This document shows, one piece after another, positions 38,152-49,221 of a stretch of DNA of 64,000 bases. The DNA lies in assembly GCA_018881555.1 (NCBI GenBank), contig JACAXG010000052.1:4652486-4716485 (forward strand). Direction: 5' to 3'. The notes beneath the pieces are model-generated. The model did not search any database, was not told the origin of the DNA, and saw only the letters and a program-made list of their open reading frames with translations. The translations under genes were made by a program, and so were the position numbers. This DNA is from Amblyornis subalaris (taxonomy: Eukaryota > Chordata > Aves > Passeriformes > Ptilonorhynchidae). Every line of letters starts with the position of its first letter. Position 1 is the first letter of the stretch.

Positions 38152-39278
38152 GTAGGCAGAGAACATAAAGAACAGTTTCCCAGAAGTCAAAAGAGAAAAC
38201 AGAATTAACCTTTGCTATGTTCCAAACTGCACAGTGTTACAAATTTGTGTCTGAAGAGGCAGTTTCTTGTATTTAGAGAAGTTATCTCCTTTACCAATAA
38301 ACAACTGGAAGGTGAGTGGTGGCACAAGAGATAGAGGAGGGCGAGTGCCGTGGTAGTGTATTGAGTACATCACGCTGTAATTTTGACGCTATCAGAAAAC
38401 TGGGTAGAAAATGTGTATATGAGCTGTTTTAATGCTATTGAATCATTCTCATTTAGTATTTGGATTTTGGATCAGGGCAATAGTTTTGAAGTGTACCTCC
38501 TGATTGTCTCCTATGATTTGCATGGTGGACTGCTTTCAGGCAGGCAATTATTGTAATCCTTTAGGCCAAAAAACTAAGCCACTGCATGCATTCCAGGGGC
38601 TCATGTAATGCACTCAAATTTCTGAGTTCACCTCCTAGGACCAAAGAAAGCTGGGCCAAAGTAAATGCCCCTGAAACACACACAGTGATTGTCATTTTCT
38701 CATCTTCATCTGCTGCCTCTATTAGTCTGATAAAATTGTATTTCACCACTTACTGATGTAGACATGATCCTCATGGTCATGCATTATTAAAATGAGAAAA
38801 TATATACAAACCTGTCATAAGAAATTCAGTGACTGCAGCATGTTGCCATAACTATTTATTTCTTACTCTCTGCACTATTAACATCATGCTGCCTTAAACA
38901 ACCAAAACAAGATTTGAGCTTTTATTAAAACAGCTGTTCAACACTGCTTCCTTCCATAGAAGCACACAAGGAGGAAATCTCACTTACAGAATTATTAACA
39001 CAATTATTGTCTCAAGGAACAAATGAAAAATGATCACTTCAAATAGCAGTTTGTGTGAGAATATCACCTAAATTAATCACTATCTAGATTCATTTATTTC
39101 ATAATTAGGAAGATCTTTTCTCTTGCATGAAAAAAGTGAGTCGTTAATAGAACAGACATTCATAAAGTCAGATGGTTTTGGTCAAGCATGCTGCTTTGTA
39201 GAAGTATAATCTTTATAAGCATAATTCAGTTTCTTGATTTAATAGAATACAGCAAGATGAATATAGAGGAAAAAAAAC
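38152..39278. other. Unassigned interval
   Basis: No gene or known transposon between the family T LTR and the long CR1. Confidence 0.45.
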
Positions 39279-40051
39279 CACAGAACCACAGATAATCTAG
39301 GTTGGAAAAGACCCTTAAGATCATCTAGTCCAATAATTAACCTGGCTCTACCAAGTCCACCGCTAAACCATGTACTTAAGTCCCACATTTACATGTCTTT
39401 TAAATACCTCCAGATGTGGGGTCTCAACCACTTACCTGAACAGCCTATTCCAATGCTTGACCACCCTTTCAATGGAGAAATGTTTCCTAATATCCAGTCT
39501 AAATCTCCACTGGCATAGCTTGAAACCTTTTCCTCTTGTCCTATCACTTGTTACTCAGGAGAAGAGACCAACATCCCCCCAATACACCTTCCTTTCAGGT
39601 AATTGAAGAGAGCAGTAAGATCTTTGCTGAACCTGCTTTTCTCCAGATTAAACAACACCAGCTCTCTCAGCATCTCCTTGTAAGACTTGTGCTCCAGACC
39701 TTTCACCAGCTTCTTTATCCTTCTCTGGACATGCTCCAGCACATTGATGTCCTTCTTGTGGTGAGGAGCCTAGAGCTGGACACAGGATTCAAGATGTGGC
39801 CTCACCAGTGCCCAGTACTGGGGGCACGATCACTGCCCTGGTCCTGCTGGCCACACTATTGCTGATACAGACCAGGACGCCATTGGCCTTCTTGGCCACC
39901 TGGACACATGCTGGCTCATGTTCAGCTCGCTGTTGACCACCAGATCATTTTCTGCTGGGCAGCTTTCCAGCCGCTCTGTCCCCGGCCTGTAGCCCTGCAG
40001 GGGTTGTTGTGACCAAGGTGCAGGAACTGGCATTTTGCCTTGTTGAACCTC
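39279..40051 (-). mobile_element. CR1 LINE, 3' part, minus orientation
   Basis: Starts at the reversed 3' end (cacagaaccacagataatct, then aggttggaaaagacccttaa) and continues through the 3' untranslated region into the C-terminal part of the second open frame. On the minus strand 39551-39742 reads [20 protein letters not shown] and [13 protein letters not shown], the conserved C-terminal CR1 protein segment. The element is cut at 40051 by LTR family L and resumes at 41492. It carries frameshifts, so it is inactive. Confidence 0.95.
40047..40051. repeat. Target-site duplication, left copy (acctc)
   Basis: Five bases before the LTR, repeated at 41492-41496. One extra matching A next to each copy makes a 6-base reading (aacctc) also possible. 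Confidence 0.9.
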
Positions 40052-41491
40052 TATCACGGTTTGACCCGGTGTGAGACAAATCTGATTGGTTAAAAACAGG
40101 CAAAGGACAGTTGTATAGACCACTTAGTGTTCCTGTGATGTCTCTGTGAAAGGAATGTTATAAAAAAACACCTAGGAAGTGACGCAGCACTTGCTTTCAC
40201 TTCCTCCCTTGCTCCCCTTGCTCCCTGCTGTACCACAGGGGCCCATGGCCCAGCTGGCCGGCGAGGGCAGCCGGCCTCACCCCCCACCAGTCCTGCGCCA
40301 TTTTGGACCCCAAAGGAGCTGGTCTATTGCCATCTGGACCAAGACCAAGCAGAGAAGCAGCCAAGCCGAGAGAAGCCAAGCCAAGCCACGCCACGCAGAG
40401 AAACTGAAAGTTGCCTAGGAAAAAAAGCACCCCTTTCGGAGGTGTATGGGTGAGATTGAAGAGTGACCTTGTTGTTGTAGATAAGGCCGAGATTTAAGTA
40501 GCAACCGAAAGACTTATTAAAAATTGGGATGGCTGCCAGTGCAGAGAAAGCAATATAGGGGGAAGGAGCCTTGGGCTTGGGAAGCAAGCCTCATACAGCT
40601 GCATTATCTTATGGGAGCATGTAAACTGTAATAAATACTTTTGTAGGCACTTTCAGCAAATATTAACCTCTTCTCTAAGCTAGAAAGAAAGGAAAGCACT
40701 CACGTGGAGGAGCTGAATATGGAGACCAGCAGCCAACAGAAGAAAAGACAGGATTGGCAGGAAGTGCCACTGGAGAAGCCATCTTTACCACAACTTTTTC
40801 TGTGAGCTGTGCTGTGTGATCTGGAATAACACCAAATTAAGTTTCTCTGTAATCACAATACAAGATGTGGGGGAGTTTGAAATTCAACAGCCTAAAAATA
40901 AGAACATTTTTATGTTGTGAGCAGATGAAATTTGCAGCCTTTGGAGATTATGAGTAAAGCAGAGTCAGGGGACTGTACTACTGAGTGCCTTTAGGCTGGA
41001 ATGACTTACTCTTAAAATGTTTAACCCCATTAGACTTTTCTTGTGACCCACAAACTGCTGAGAGTATTGTGGGAGAGAGGATACACCACTGCAAAAACCA
41101 GGGCGAGCTGTGGTGTTTCTGGAAGATTTGGAACCACTTTGAAGATGCTTCTTAGGGAATTGTCTTCTGTGGGATGGATCCCACTACACTACAGGAAGAA
41201 CTCTCTTTATCCCATAAAGTGGCAATAAGAACTCTTAATCATAAGATCAGAATCTCATGTGTATGTCCTTTACGTGATCACTGAGAAGGATTGGAATGTA
41301 TTGGGGGAGGAATGATATTTGTACATTACACCTTAATAGTTTTATTATTTTTATTCTTTCTATTCTTAGTAGAGTTAGTAAATAAATTATTTAATCATTT
41401 TCTCAAGCCCGCAGCCTGTTTTTGCTGTCTCCTCTCCTCTGAAGATCTAAGCATGGGGATCTGGAGTTTGCCTCCAGTTTAACCCTTGACA
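40052..41491 (+). mobile_element. Solitary ERV LTR, family L, copy A, inside CR1 (1440 bp)
   Basis: Starts tatcacggtttgacccggtg, where the first TG has become TA, and ends tttaacccttgaca, with acctc on both sides. It matches the copy at 45223-46688 nearly end to end: shared tttgacccggtgtgagacaa, ggatggctgccagtgcagaa, gttgtgagcagatgaa-like, agaggatacaccactgca and cagcctgtttttgctgtctc blocks. Likely signals on the plus strand are a TATA-like tataaaa at 40159-40165 and AATAAA at 40630-40635 and again near 41382. Orientation is therefore given as plus with modest certainty. At 1.44 kb it is long for an LTR. I see no gag-, pol- or env-like reading. Short open frames (60-90 codons) are not conserved between the copies. 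Confidence 0.85.
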
Positions 41492-42008
41492 ACCTCATAC
41501 AATTGGCCTCAACCTATTCACGCAGTCTGTCCAGATCCCTCCACAGAGCCTTCCTGCCCTCCAGCAGATAACACTCCGTGACCTTGATGTCATCTGCAAA
41601 ATAACTTACTGAAGACTCAGTCAATTGCCTCATCCAGATCATTGATAAAGATATTAAACAGGACTTGCCCCAATATTGAGCCTTGGCAAACACCACTTGA
41701 AACCAGCCACAGTCTGGATGTAACTCCACTCACCACAGCTCCCTGGCCCTGGCCATCCAGACAGTTTTTTTATGCAGTGAAGCATGTACTTGTCCAAGCC
41801 GCGAGCTGCCAGTTTGTCCAAGAGGATGCTTTGGGAAATGGTGTCCAAACTTTACTAAAGTCCAGGTAGGCAACATCCACAGCCCTTCTCTCATCCACTA
41901 AGTGTGTCACCTTGTCATAGAAAGATATCAGGTTGGTCAGGCAGGACCTGCCTTTCATAAATCAATGCTGGCTGGAGCTGATAACTTGGTTGTCCTGTAT
42001 ATGTGCAT
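41492..42008 (-). mobile_element. CR1 LINE, reverse-transcriptase part, minus orientation
   Basis: Continuation of the CR1 from 40051. On the minus strand, 41770-41958 reads GRSCLTNLISFYDKVTHLVD and AVDVAYLDFSKV, and 41514-41729 contains YFADDIKV, which is the FADD catalytic block with both aspartates kept. The intervening segment is frameshifted, because the conserved order needs three different open frames. The 5' end of the element is near 42008, inside the reverse-transcriptase region. With 39279-40051 this makes a CR1 of about 1.29 kb, the longest younger CR1 in the window. Confidence 0.95.
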
Positions 42009-45000
42009 GTACATATCACACAGAGACAATCAAACTACAGAAAGTAAACCAGGTCAAGTATTCAAGGTTATGAATACTTCTAAGAAATAAGATATATTAT
42101 TTAGTCGGACTACAGATGCCACTTCTAAATTACACATCATGTTACAAATTTTAAAAATGTATTAAGTTGCCACTAGTATACTAATGTTGCATGGGTTGAA
42201 ACTCCTAGCTGGCTGACTAACTTGGATTTGACTGTTGCTTATAACTTTTTGATGCAAGGAGAAATCAATAAGAAATGTTCAGAAACTCATGAGACTAGTA
42301 TATAAAAAATTTATTATAGAAAGAGAGATGTTCAGCCTTTTTTAAAATGATCATTAAGGTTGTTTCAGGATGAGCATCTTGAATTCTTAGTTACTTTTCA
42401 ATATTACCTATGTATATTTTTTCATGTATTAATTTTATTTTTATTTAATTTTCAAAGACAATACAAATTTTTTGAATGAAAACAGAAAGACTCTCTGGAA
42501 AGGAAGCCTTAGCATCCCATTATTATATATCTATCTCTATATGTTTATATTTTTATTTATATGTTTTCTGGATTCTGATTTCTTTATTTAATGTTATAAA
42601 TTAAAGTTATATGGGCAAAATTTCAAATATATGAGTACTTTAATATTGTTGATTCAGTGATTCTCTCTCGTCTGAACATTCAATGACTTCTGAGTATCCT
42701 TCAGAACAACATTTTAAACCATAGGTCATATGGTATCAATATGTAAACATCTAGAAACATAAACCTAGACAGCTGAAAAGGATTTAACTTGAATTTAAAT
42801 ACCTTCTTTTCATCCTGATTTCATGTGAAGTACAAACTTTTTTAATGAACAGAACTCAGAATGGGTTGCAGTATTTGGATCTTTAGCTGTAGGATATCAA
42901 ATTGCTCAGTGGTAATCGGGAGAGTCAGTGAAATGTGGAATGTCACAGAAGTGCTTTCTCATTTGCTTTGCTTCATCTCTTGCAAACACTGTGTATCTGA
43001 CTGCAAGCTGTCATCAAATACAAAACTAAATTACTAGTGTTATGTTAGATCAGGTTTTGTTCTTTTTTTTTTTTATTTTTAGTTGTTATAAATTTAATTT
43101 TGTCACATTCCTTGGTACTGGTTTCTAAGAAGCTGAAACAGTGCAGATTGTTTCTAAAAGCTAATATAAATACGAGATTCCTTCAGTTTTGGTTTCAGAT
43201 AGGGTTGCTGGAAAATTTATACAACAATCTTATATTCTATCACATTTTATTTGTTTGATACCTGCTTCTGATATCGATGCTGAAAGACAATATTTTCCAA
43301 TATGCATAAATGAATCCCATCATATGGTCGTGCACTTGTCATGCCAATACCTCCACTAGCACCAGTCAGAAAAACAAACCAGTAAACCATTTTTGTGAAT
43401 CTTTAAATTTTTTAAGGTTCTATAAAAATAGTCAAGAAAATGGATTTCATTTTTTAAAATCAGTATCAAACACACAAACTAAAGCACAAATTAATGCATC
43501 TATACTGCACTTATGCATTTGACATTCAACTCAACCGCCTTTTTTACCGATTGGTCTATTTGTCTCTACTTTATAGAGACAACTGAGGAATGCTGGGAAC
43601 TTACACCTGCATCAAGTCTGATGTTTCAAACTAATACTGATACAGGAAATCATCTTCTCATTACTTCTTTCAGACCTTATGGCTTTAATCCATTTAAACA
43701 AAGTACATTAAGTATTTGAGAAGAGATTGACAGTCTCATCACTTGCGCTTGTGCTTTTTTTTGGACATGGAGATGAAAACTACAATTAGTGTTTTCTTGA
43801 TAAGAGTCCAGAAAACTGAGATTCTTCTCTGAAACAGGAAAGAAAAGATTATAAGAAATTAATTTCTGTGTATGTCCCAACACTGAGACAGCACAATCTG
43901 GTCTGGTGGTGAATCTCTCTTTCCACTGCATACAATATACTTCTTCTGTAGCAAGGGTCTAAATGTCCAAAGCAAAAAGTCATTTGCTTCTGTTTAACAG
44001 TCAAATAATCCTGTCCTTCACCATTTTTCTTTTCCATTGATTGTGCAGGTCCCTTTGGAGTGACACAGTAGACAGGACTTTTATTAAGGGCAGCTGAATC
44101 ATCAAGAGTGTTTCCATTTGTAGATGAGGTGTGAGTAATAGTAAGACAAATTGCCTGGTGCATACTCAGTTAGACCTCTGTGACACTGTGCAGGCTAATT
44201 TTTGCTCATTTGCTCATAGCTTTACCTTTATTTAACACTATGCAAGAGCACAGCCTGAAACATTCTAAGAAAACTGTCTGTGCCCGCACTTTTTCAACTC
44301 CATGCATAAAAATGGGACTTCACTTACTCTGTAATAGTAATTTAAAAAAAAATAAATTAAGAATTAATGAAAAAGCAAAAGGCAAAGAAGGAAAAACCCA
44401 ACCCAGCCAACACTCAGGTATATATTTCTTTCTCTCTCTCCATAAAACCAGAAAAAAAAAAAAGTGGAGAAATAGAGACAATAGTACATTAGATTTTTAT
44501 ATTTTCTAAAGAAGCTTAATACCACTGTCTGCTACTTGATTATGTGGTATAGTGGGCGCTTTTTATTTTAAAATAAGAGTTCTTATGAGAAATTGCAATT
44601 GAGACCTGTAATTGTTAAATTCAAACTGCTTTGAAATATCCAGATATTTTTGTGTCTTTACAGACACCACAAAGACGGGAATATAACCTACACAAAACAG
44701 TTGGGTCAGAGGATAAAAAAAAATTAAGTAGATGGTAGAAATTTGAACTTTGTTTTAAGAAAGTCATGATCCAGAATCTAAACACTTCATATGATGGGAA
44801 AATGCTATTAAGCCTCTGCTTATGAACGTTTCAAAACCTGTCACTGCCTAAGGAAATCTGTTTTTCTTGGGCAAGCCTAATTATAATGTAGAAACTAGAT
44901 GACTTTCTATTTCCATTTGCCAGTCCACTGTGGTTGGTGTTTTGAAAGTGCTCTTAGAACTAGCTGACAATACAAAATCTCCACAGCAGAATGCACACAT

Positions 45001-45217
45001 AATTTTAAATTCAGTTTGGGGAGAAGAAATCTCCAGTAAGAGCTAATGCAGCACTCATTCAAGAAGTGGAAAATCTTAATCCTGACTAGGATCCTCATAG
45101 CCAAACCCTAGCCAAACTTTCATCTTCCACCAGTCAAGGAGTTCTCATGCGAGGCTACAGTGTGTTTCCCCTCCTCACACTGAGAGGAAGAATACAAACT
45201 TCTTGGTGTGAGAAGGA
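42009..45217. other. AT-rich interval without recognised elements
   Basis: No known repeat over 3.2 kb. A 104-codon minus-strand open frame at 43849-44163, starting with Met, has no family I can name. It overlaps a 109-codon plus-strand frame next to it (44180-44509), and both are probably chance. A-runs lie at 44343-44353 and 44451-44463. Confidence 0.5.
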
Positions 45218-45222
45218 GAGTG
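45218..45222. repeat. Target-site duplication, left copy (gagtg)
   Basis: Five bases before LTR copy B, repeated exactly at 46689-46693. Confidence 0.9.
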
Positions 45223-46688
45223 TGTCATAGTTTGACCCGGTGTGAGACAAATTTGATTGGTTAAAAACAGGTAAAAGACAATTCTATGAGCCACTTAGTG
45301 TTCCTGTGACGTCTCTCTGAAAGGAATCTTAGGAAAACCCTAGGAAGTGATGCAGTACTTGTCCTCACTTCCTCTCTTGCTCCCTTACTCCTTTTTGACC
45401 AGAAGCAGGAGAGGCTCTCCCTCCGACCCCCGGGCCAGGGTCCCACGGCCCGGGGGGCCAGTGGGGGAAGCCGTCCTCACCTCCACCAGTCCTGTGCTGT
45501 TCCAGACCCGAGAGGAGCTGGTCTGATGCCATCTGGACCAAAGCCAAACAGAGAAGCAGCTAAGCTGAGCCGAGAAAGCCGAGGAAAGCCGAGAGAAGCC
45601 GAGCTGAACGAAGCCGAGCCAAGCATGCCACACAAAGAAAAAAAAACCCTCTCAAAGAAGTACTGGTGAGATCGAAGAGTGACCTTACTTTTTAAGATAA
45701 GGTAGAAATTGTAGCGGCCAAGAGACTTACTCAAAATTTTGGATGGCTGCCAGTGCAGAAAGCATAGAGGGGGGAAACAGCCTTGAGTCCAGGAAAGCAA
45801 ATCGCGTTAGTGGGAGCATGTAACTGTTATAAATACTTTTATAAGCATTTTCTACAAATATTAACCTCGTCTCTAAGCTAGAGAGAAAAGAAAGCAGTCA
45901 TGTGAAAGACTAAACATGGAGCCAGCAGCCAAACAGAAGAGAAGGCAAGGAGTAGCAGGAATTGCCAGAAAAGCCATCTTTACTAACACCGAGATCCATC
46001 ATTTTCTGTGAGCTGTGCTGTGTGATGTAAAGTAATACCAAACTAAGTTTCTCCTTAAATCGCAATAATGAGCCATGGGGTAGTGAGAAATTTACAACCT
46101 AAATTAAGAACATTTTTATGTTGTGTACAGATGAAGCTTACAGCCTTTGGAGATTGTAAAGTAAGAGCCTGTTGCCTTTAGTGCCTTTAGGTTAAAATGA
46201 CTTATTCTTAAAATGTTTAACCCCAACAGACTTTTCTTGTAACCGACAAACTGCAGCGTGTATTGTGGGAGAGAGGATACACCACTGCAAAACCAGGGTG
46301 GGCTGTGGTGTTTCTGAAAGGTTTGGAACCACATCAAAGATGCTTCTTAAGAAACTGTCTTCTGTGAGATGGATCCCACTACACTGCAGAAAGAACTCTC
46401 TTTGTCCCATGAGGTGGCAATAAGAACTTTTAATCATAACGTCAGAATATCATGTTTATATCCTTTGCATAATCAGTGAAAAAGATTAGAATATATGGGG
46501 GGAGAATGATATTTGTATATTATGCCTTAACATATTTTTCATTATTTTTATTCTTTCTATTCTTAGTAGTGTTAGTGAAATAAATCATTTAATCATTTTT
46601 CAAGTTTGCAGCCTGTTTTTGCTGTCTCCTCTCCTCTGAAGAATTAAGTGTGGTGATCTGAAGTTTGCCTCCAGGTAAACCCTTCACA
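45223..46688 (+). mobile_element. Solitary ERV LTR, family L, copy B (1466 bp)
   Basis: Starts tgtcatagtttgacccggtg and ends aaacccttcaca, flanked by perfect gagtg copies. It is collinear with copy A at 40052-41491, with scattered substitutions and small indels and no large rearrangement. The TATA-like motif of copy A is altered here (cttaggaaaacc around 45327-45338), while the 3'-region AATAAA (gtgaaataaatcattt, near 46574-46589) is kept. A purine-rich agccgag repeat tract at 45561-45622 is longer than in copy A. It sits in otherwise single-copy DNA. No viral coding region is seen. The two copies are separate insertions, as their target duplications differ. Confidence 0.87.
45561..45622. repeat. 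Purine-rich agccgag-type tandem tract
   Basis: Imperfect units of the type agccgag/aaagccga repeat about six times across 60 bases inside LTR copy B. The same position in copy A (about 40360-40400) has a related but shorter and differently ordered agccaag/agccgag tract. Confidence 0.7.
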
Positions 46689-46693
46689 GAGTG

Positions 46694-47760
46694 TTAAATC
46701 AAAGAACACGATCTCCTAATATACTTAGCAGTGAAGAGGAACACCTGCCTTTTGTCATTAATCAAAAAAAGCTGTATACAGTTTATGTTTAAGCTACTTA
46801 ATTTGATGGTAGAATTAAAAAAAAAAAGAAAAAAAAAAAAGAGAAAAATTAAAAAGCCACTCTAGACATATGGCAGCTATTCCAGACAAGATTTGTTTAC
46901 ATGTGTGCATTACCTTCATTCAGAAACAGTGCAGTAAACTCAGACATGCTGGTCAAAAATCACGTGGATAATAGCTGTCTTTGGAACAGGAGCTGAGGAA
47001 TCGTTTCTTCTGAGGACTGTTAATGTCTTTAGGAGCAGTACCTTAGTAGTACCCAAATGAATAACCAGGAACTCATGTATTGATTTCCATAATTATTTCA
47101 TAGTTGATTTATATTCTCAATTTTAACCCACCTGAGTTAACCCCAAGGAAGTAGTGAGGATGAAATGCAAATAAAAAAGAAAAAAAGAAAGCAGCACTGG
47201 GATCTATTTGGTTGTTGATGTCTCTCATTTTTCTCCAAGGACAATAGTAATGTTTGCTTTCACAGATCTGGAAAGAAACTAAATTCAGTAAGTCTCAAAA
47301 GCTTTTATCTAAGAAAGGGACATTACATATGAGGACTGGATGAGTCAAACTAGCCACCAAGATGCCTGATTGAATGTATTCTGACAAAGGTAAAAGGAAT
47401 TTCTGGCAAAAAGTCTGAAAGGCACATTGAGACAGACTGAGTAATTCGACTGAAAAAATGTTATTAAAGGAAAAGATGAAGATTTAGATACAAGGAAAAA
47501 ATACACAAGAGCTTTTAAAAATATTTAACATATTTGCAAGTGAATGAATAATGTTTTAGGCTATTTTAACTAAATTTTTAAGAGAGTTCCTTTTCCTGTG
47601 CATTATTTCAATCCTGACAATATGGAACCTCAGTGAAAGGAAAAGATACTAATATCAAATAGCTTCTTTCTTTGTCGTCCCCAGTGCAGAAAACTATGAT
47701 TTCATTATTATTGCCTGGCTCTCTATTGCTATCAGTGTTACCTGTCTGCAAACATAATTG
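46694..47760. other. Unassigned AT-rich interval
   Basis: No gene. An A-rich tract with interspersed G lies at 46817-46855. Confidence 0.5.
46817..46855. repeat. A-rich low-complexity tract
   Basis: About 39 bases, nearly all A with a few G and T. There is no recognisable retrocopied gene upstream. Confidence 0.85.
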
Positions 47761-47925
47761 TAGAATCATCATGGAATCACAGAATGGCTAGGTTGGAAGC
47801 GACCTTAAAGATCATCTAGTTCCAATCCCCGTTTTGTGGACAGGGACACCCTTCTCTAGACCAGGTTGCTCAGACACAATCCAACCTGCCCTTGAACACA
47901 TCTAGGGACAGGGTAGATGGGTACT
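47761..47925 (-). mobile_element. CR1 3' end, minus orientation
   Basis: Starts with the reversed tail (tagaatcatcatggaatcac, then agaatggctaggttggaagc) and continues about 160 bases (gaccttaaagatcatctag, cttgaacacatctagggac). It is 5'-truncated. Confidence 0.9.
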
Positions 47926-49221
47926 TCAGAACTTGCTTTTTTTGGGTTATCCATCCACTATACACTTGGCCCATGGGAAGTTAAGTTCAACACATGTGAC
48001 CTGAGTTCTTTTACCACCTTAAAGAGGCACTGTCCTCTTTTCAGTATTTAAACTTAGCATTTATACTGTGACCATACCTTTTTCATTACTCTGTTAGTTT
48101 GTTTTGTGAAAATGTGATTGTGAAAACATCAGTTTAATGACTGTGTATTAAGCAGCACAGAAAAATCATATAGTTTTGAATCTACCTGACTGATAACACT
48201 AGAACCTTACATACACAGAACTCAAAACAAATTCATATTATGCAGACTTTCAGAAGCAACTTGGCTTCTGAAAAATAATAAATACATCTAACAGCCTATT
48301 AGGCAAGGGTATCAAGAAAAAAACATCCAAATCATTCAACAAACAGTGACTATACAGCATAATGAAGAAAATGAAATATAGAGAAGTAAATGTGTTTTGA
48401 CAGGCTAAATGCATTTTACTCATTCTTCAAAAAACCCGTTTTCTTCTTATTTATGGCTTTCCTTGGGGAAAATGTGTCCTTGTATATTCTTTTTTAAGCG
48501 CCCTGTAAAGCCATTATGACATCTGCAGTAGAACAACTTGATTGGTTTATGCCCACACAGATAGAACCACAGCGCTGTAAATTTAAGAGCTGCCAAACTT
48601 TCCACGCACACTACGCTGGAATTGCCTGTGATCTTCTGTTATTTGTCTTTAAATATTTTATGCTTGTGACACAAATCCAATACTGCTTGCTTGGCTGGAT
48701 GATATTTGCAGGTTCCAAGGTCATTGCTGTGACCAGGGTTCATGAACCCCATAAAAAAAAAAAACATTTTCTAGCTCTGTTTCTGTTTATATGCTATTGT
48801 ATTAAAAAGGCCTCTTTCTCAAACATAATCTGAAGATTCTGACATGAGCATGGAAAATGTCAACAAATGAATGAAATGGAAACAGTCAGGCAATCCTGAA
48901 TTCTTGCTCCCATTGGTAAAGCTTTAAACTTTTCCATCTGTCACATGATTGTAAAAAAACTAAAGGTCAGCAAGTGACTGTTTAGCCTTCTATATAGGAA
49001 CCAAAAAAATCACCTGCTTCACATGCCAATTTTCATTTATATCACTCGAGGTTATGTTTTAATAAATCCCTAACACCCAATACCCTCCTATTCCAAATAT
49101 GAAATAAATTAGTTCGGTCTTATAAGATGCCAGCCATCAGAAAACAGTTTTACCCTGTGGACCTGAGTATAAATCTTGGCCTAATTTTCCATCTTCAAAT
49201 CATCACAATAGCTTCAGATAG
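47926..49221. other. Unassigned interval, possible conserved element
   Basis: No transposon recognised. The part at 48500-48730 has mixed, non-repetitive composition and a 105-codon plus-strand frame (48516-48833) whose product I do not recognise. The frame ends in a poly-A-encoded lysine run and a hydrophobic tail, so it is more likely chance than a gene. Confidence 0.4.

Noticed and set aside
37447..38208. 253-codon plus-strand open frame
   Set aside because: It starts inside an LTR tandem array and runs past the LTR end at 38146 into host DNA, so it cannot be an inherited viral or host gene. GC-rich repeats keep it open by chance.
46817..46855. A-rich tract as the tail of a processed pseudogene or SINE
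   Set aside because: The sequence upstream is the end of LTR copy B and its flank, with no gene-like or tRNA-like sequence and no target duplication around the tract.
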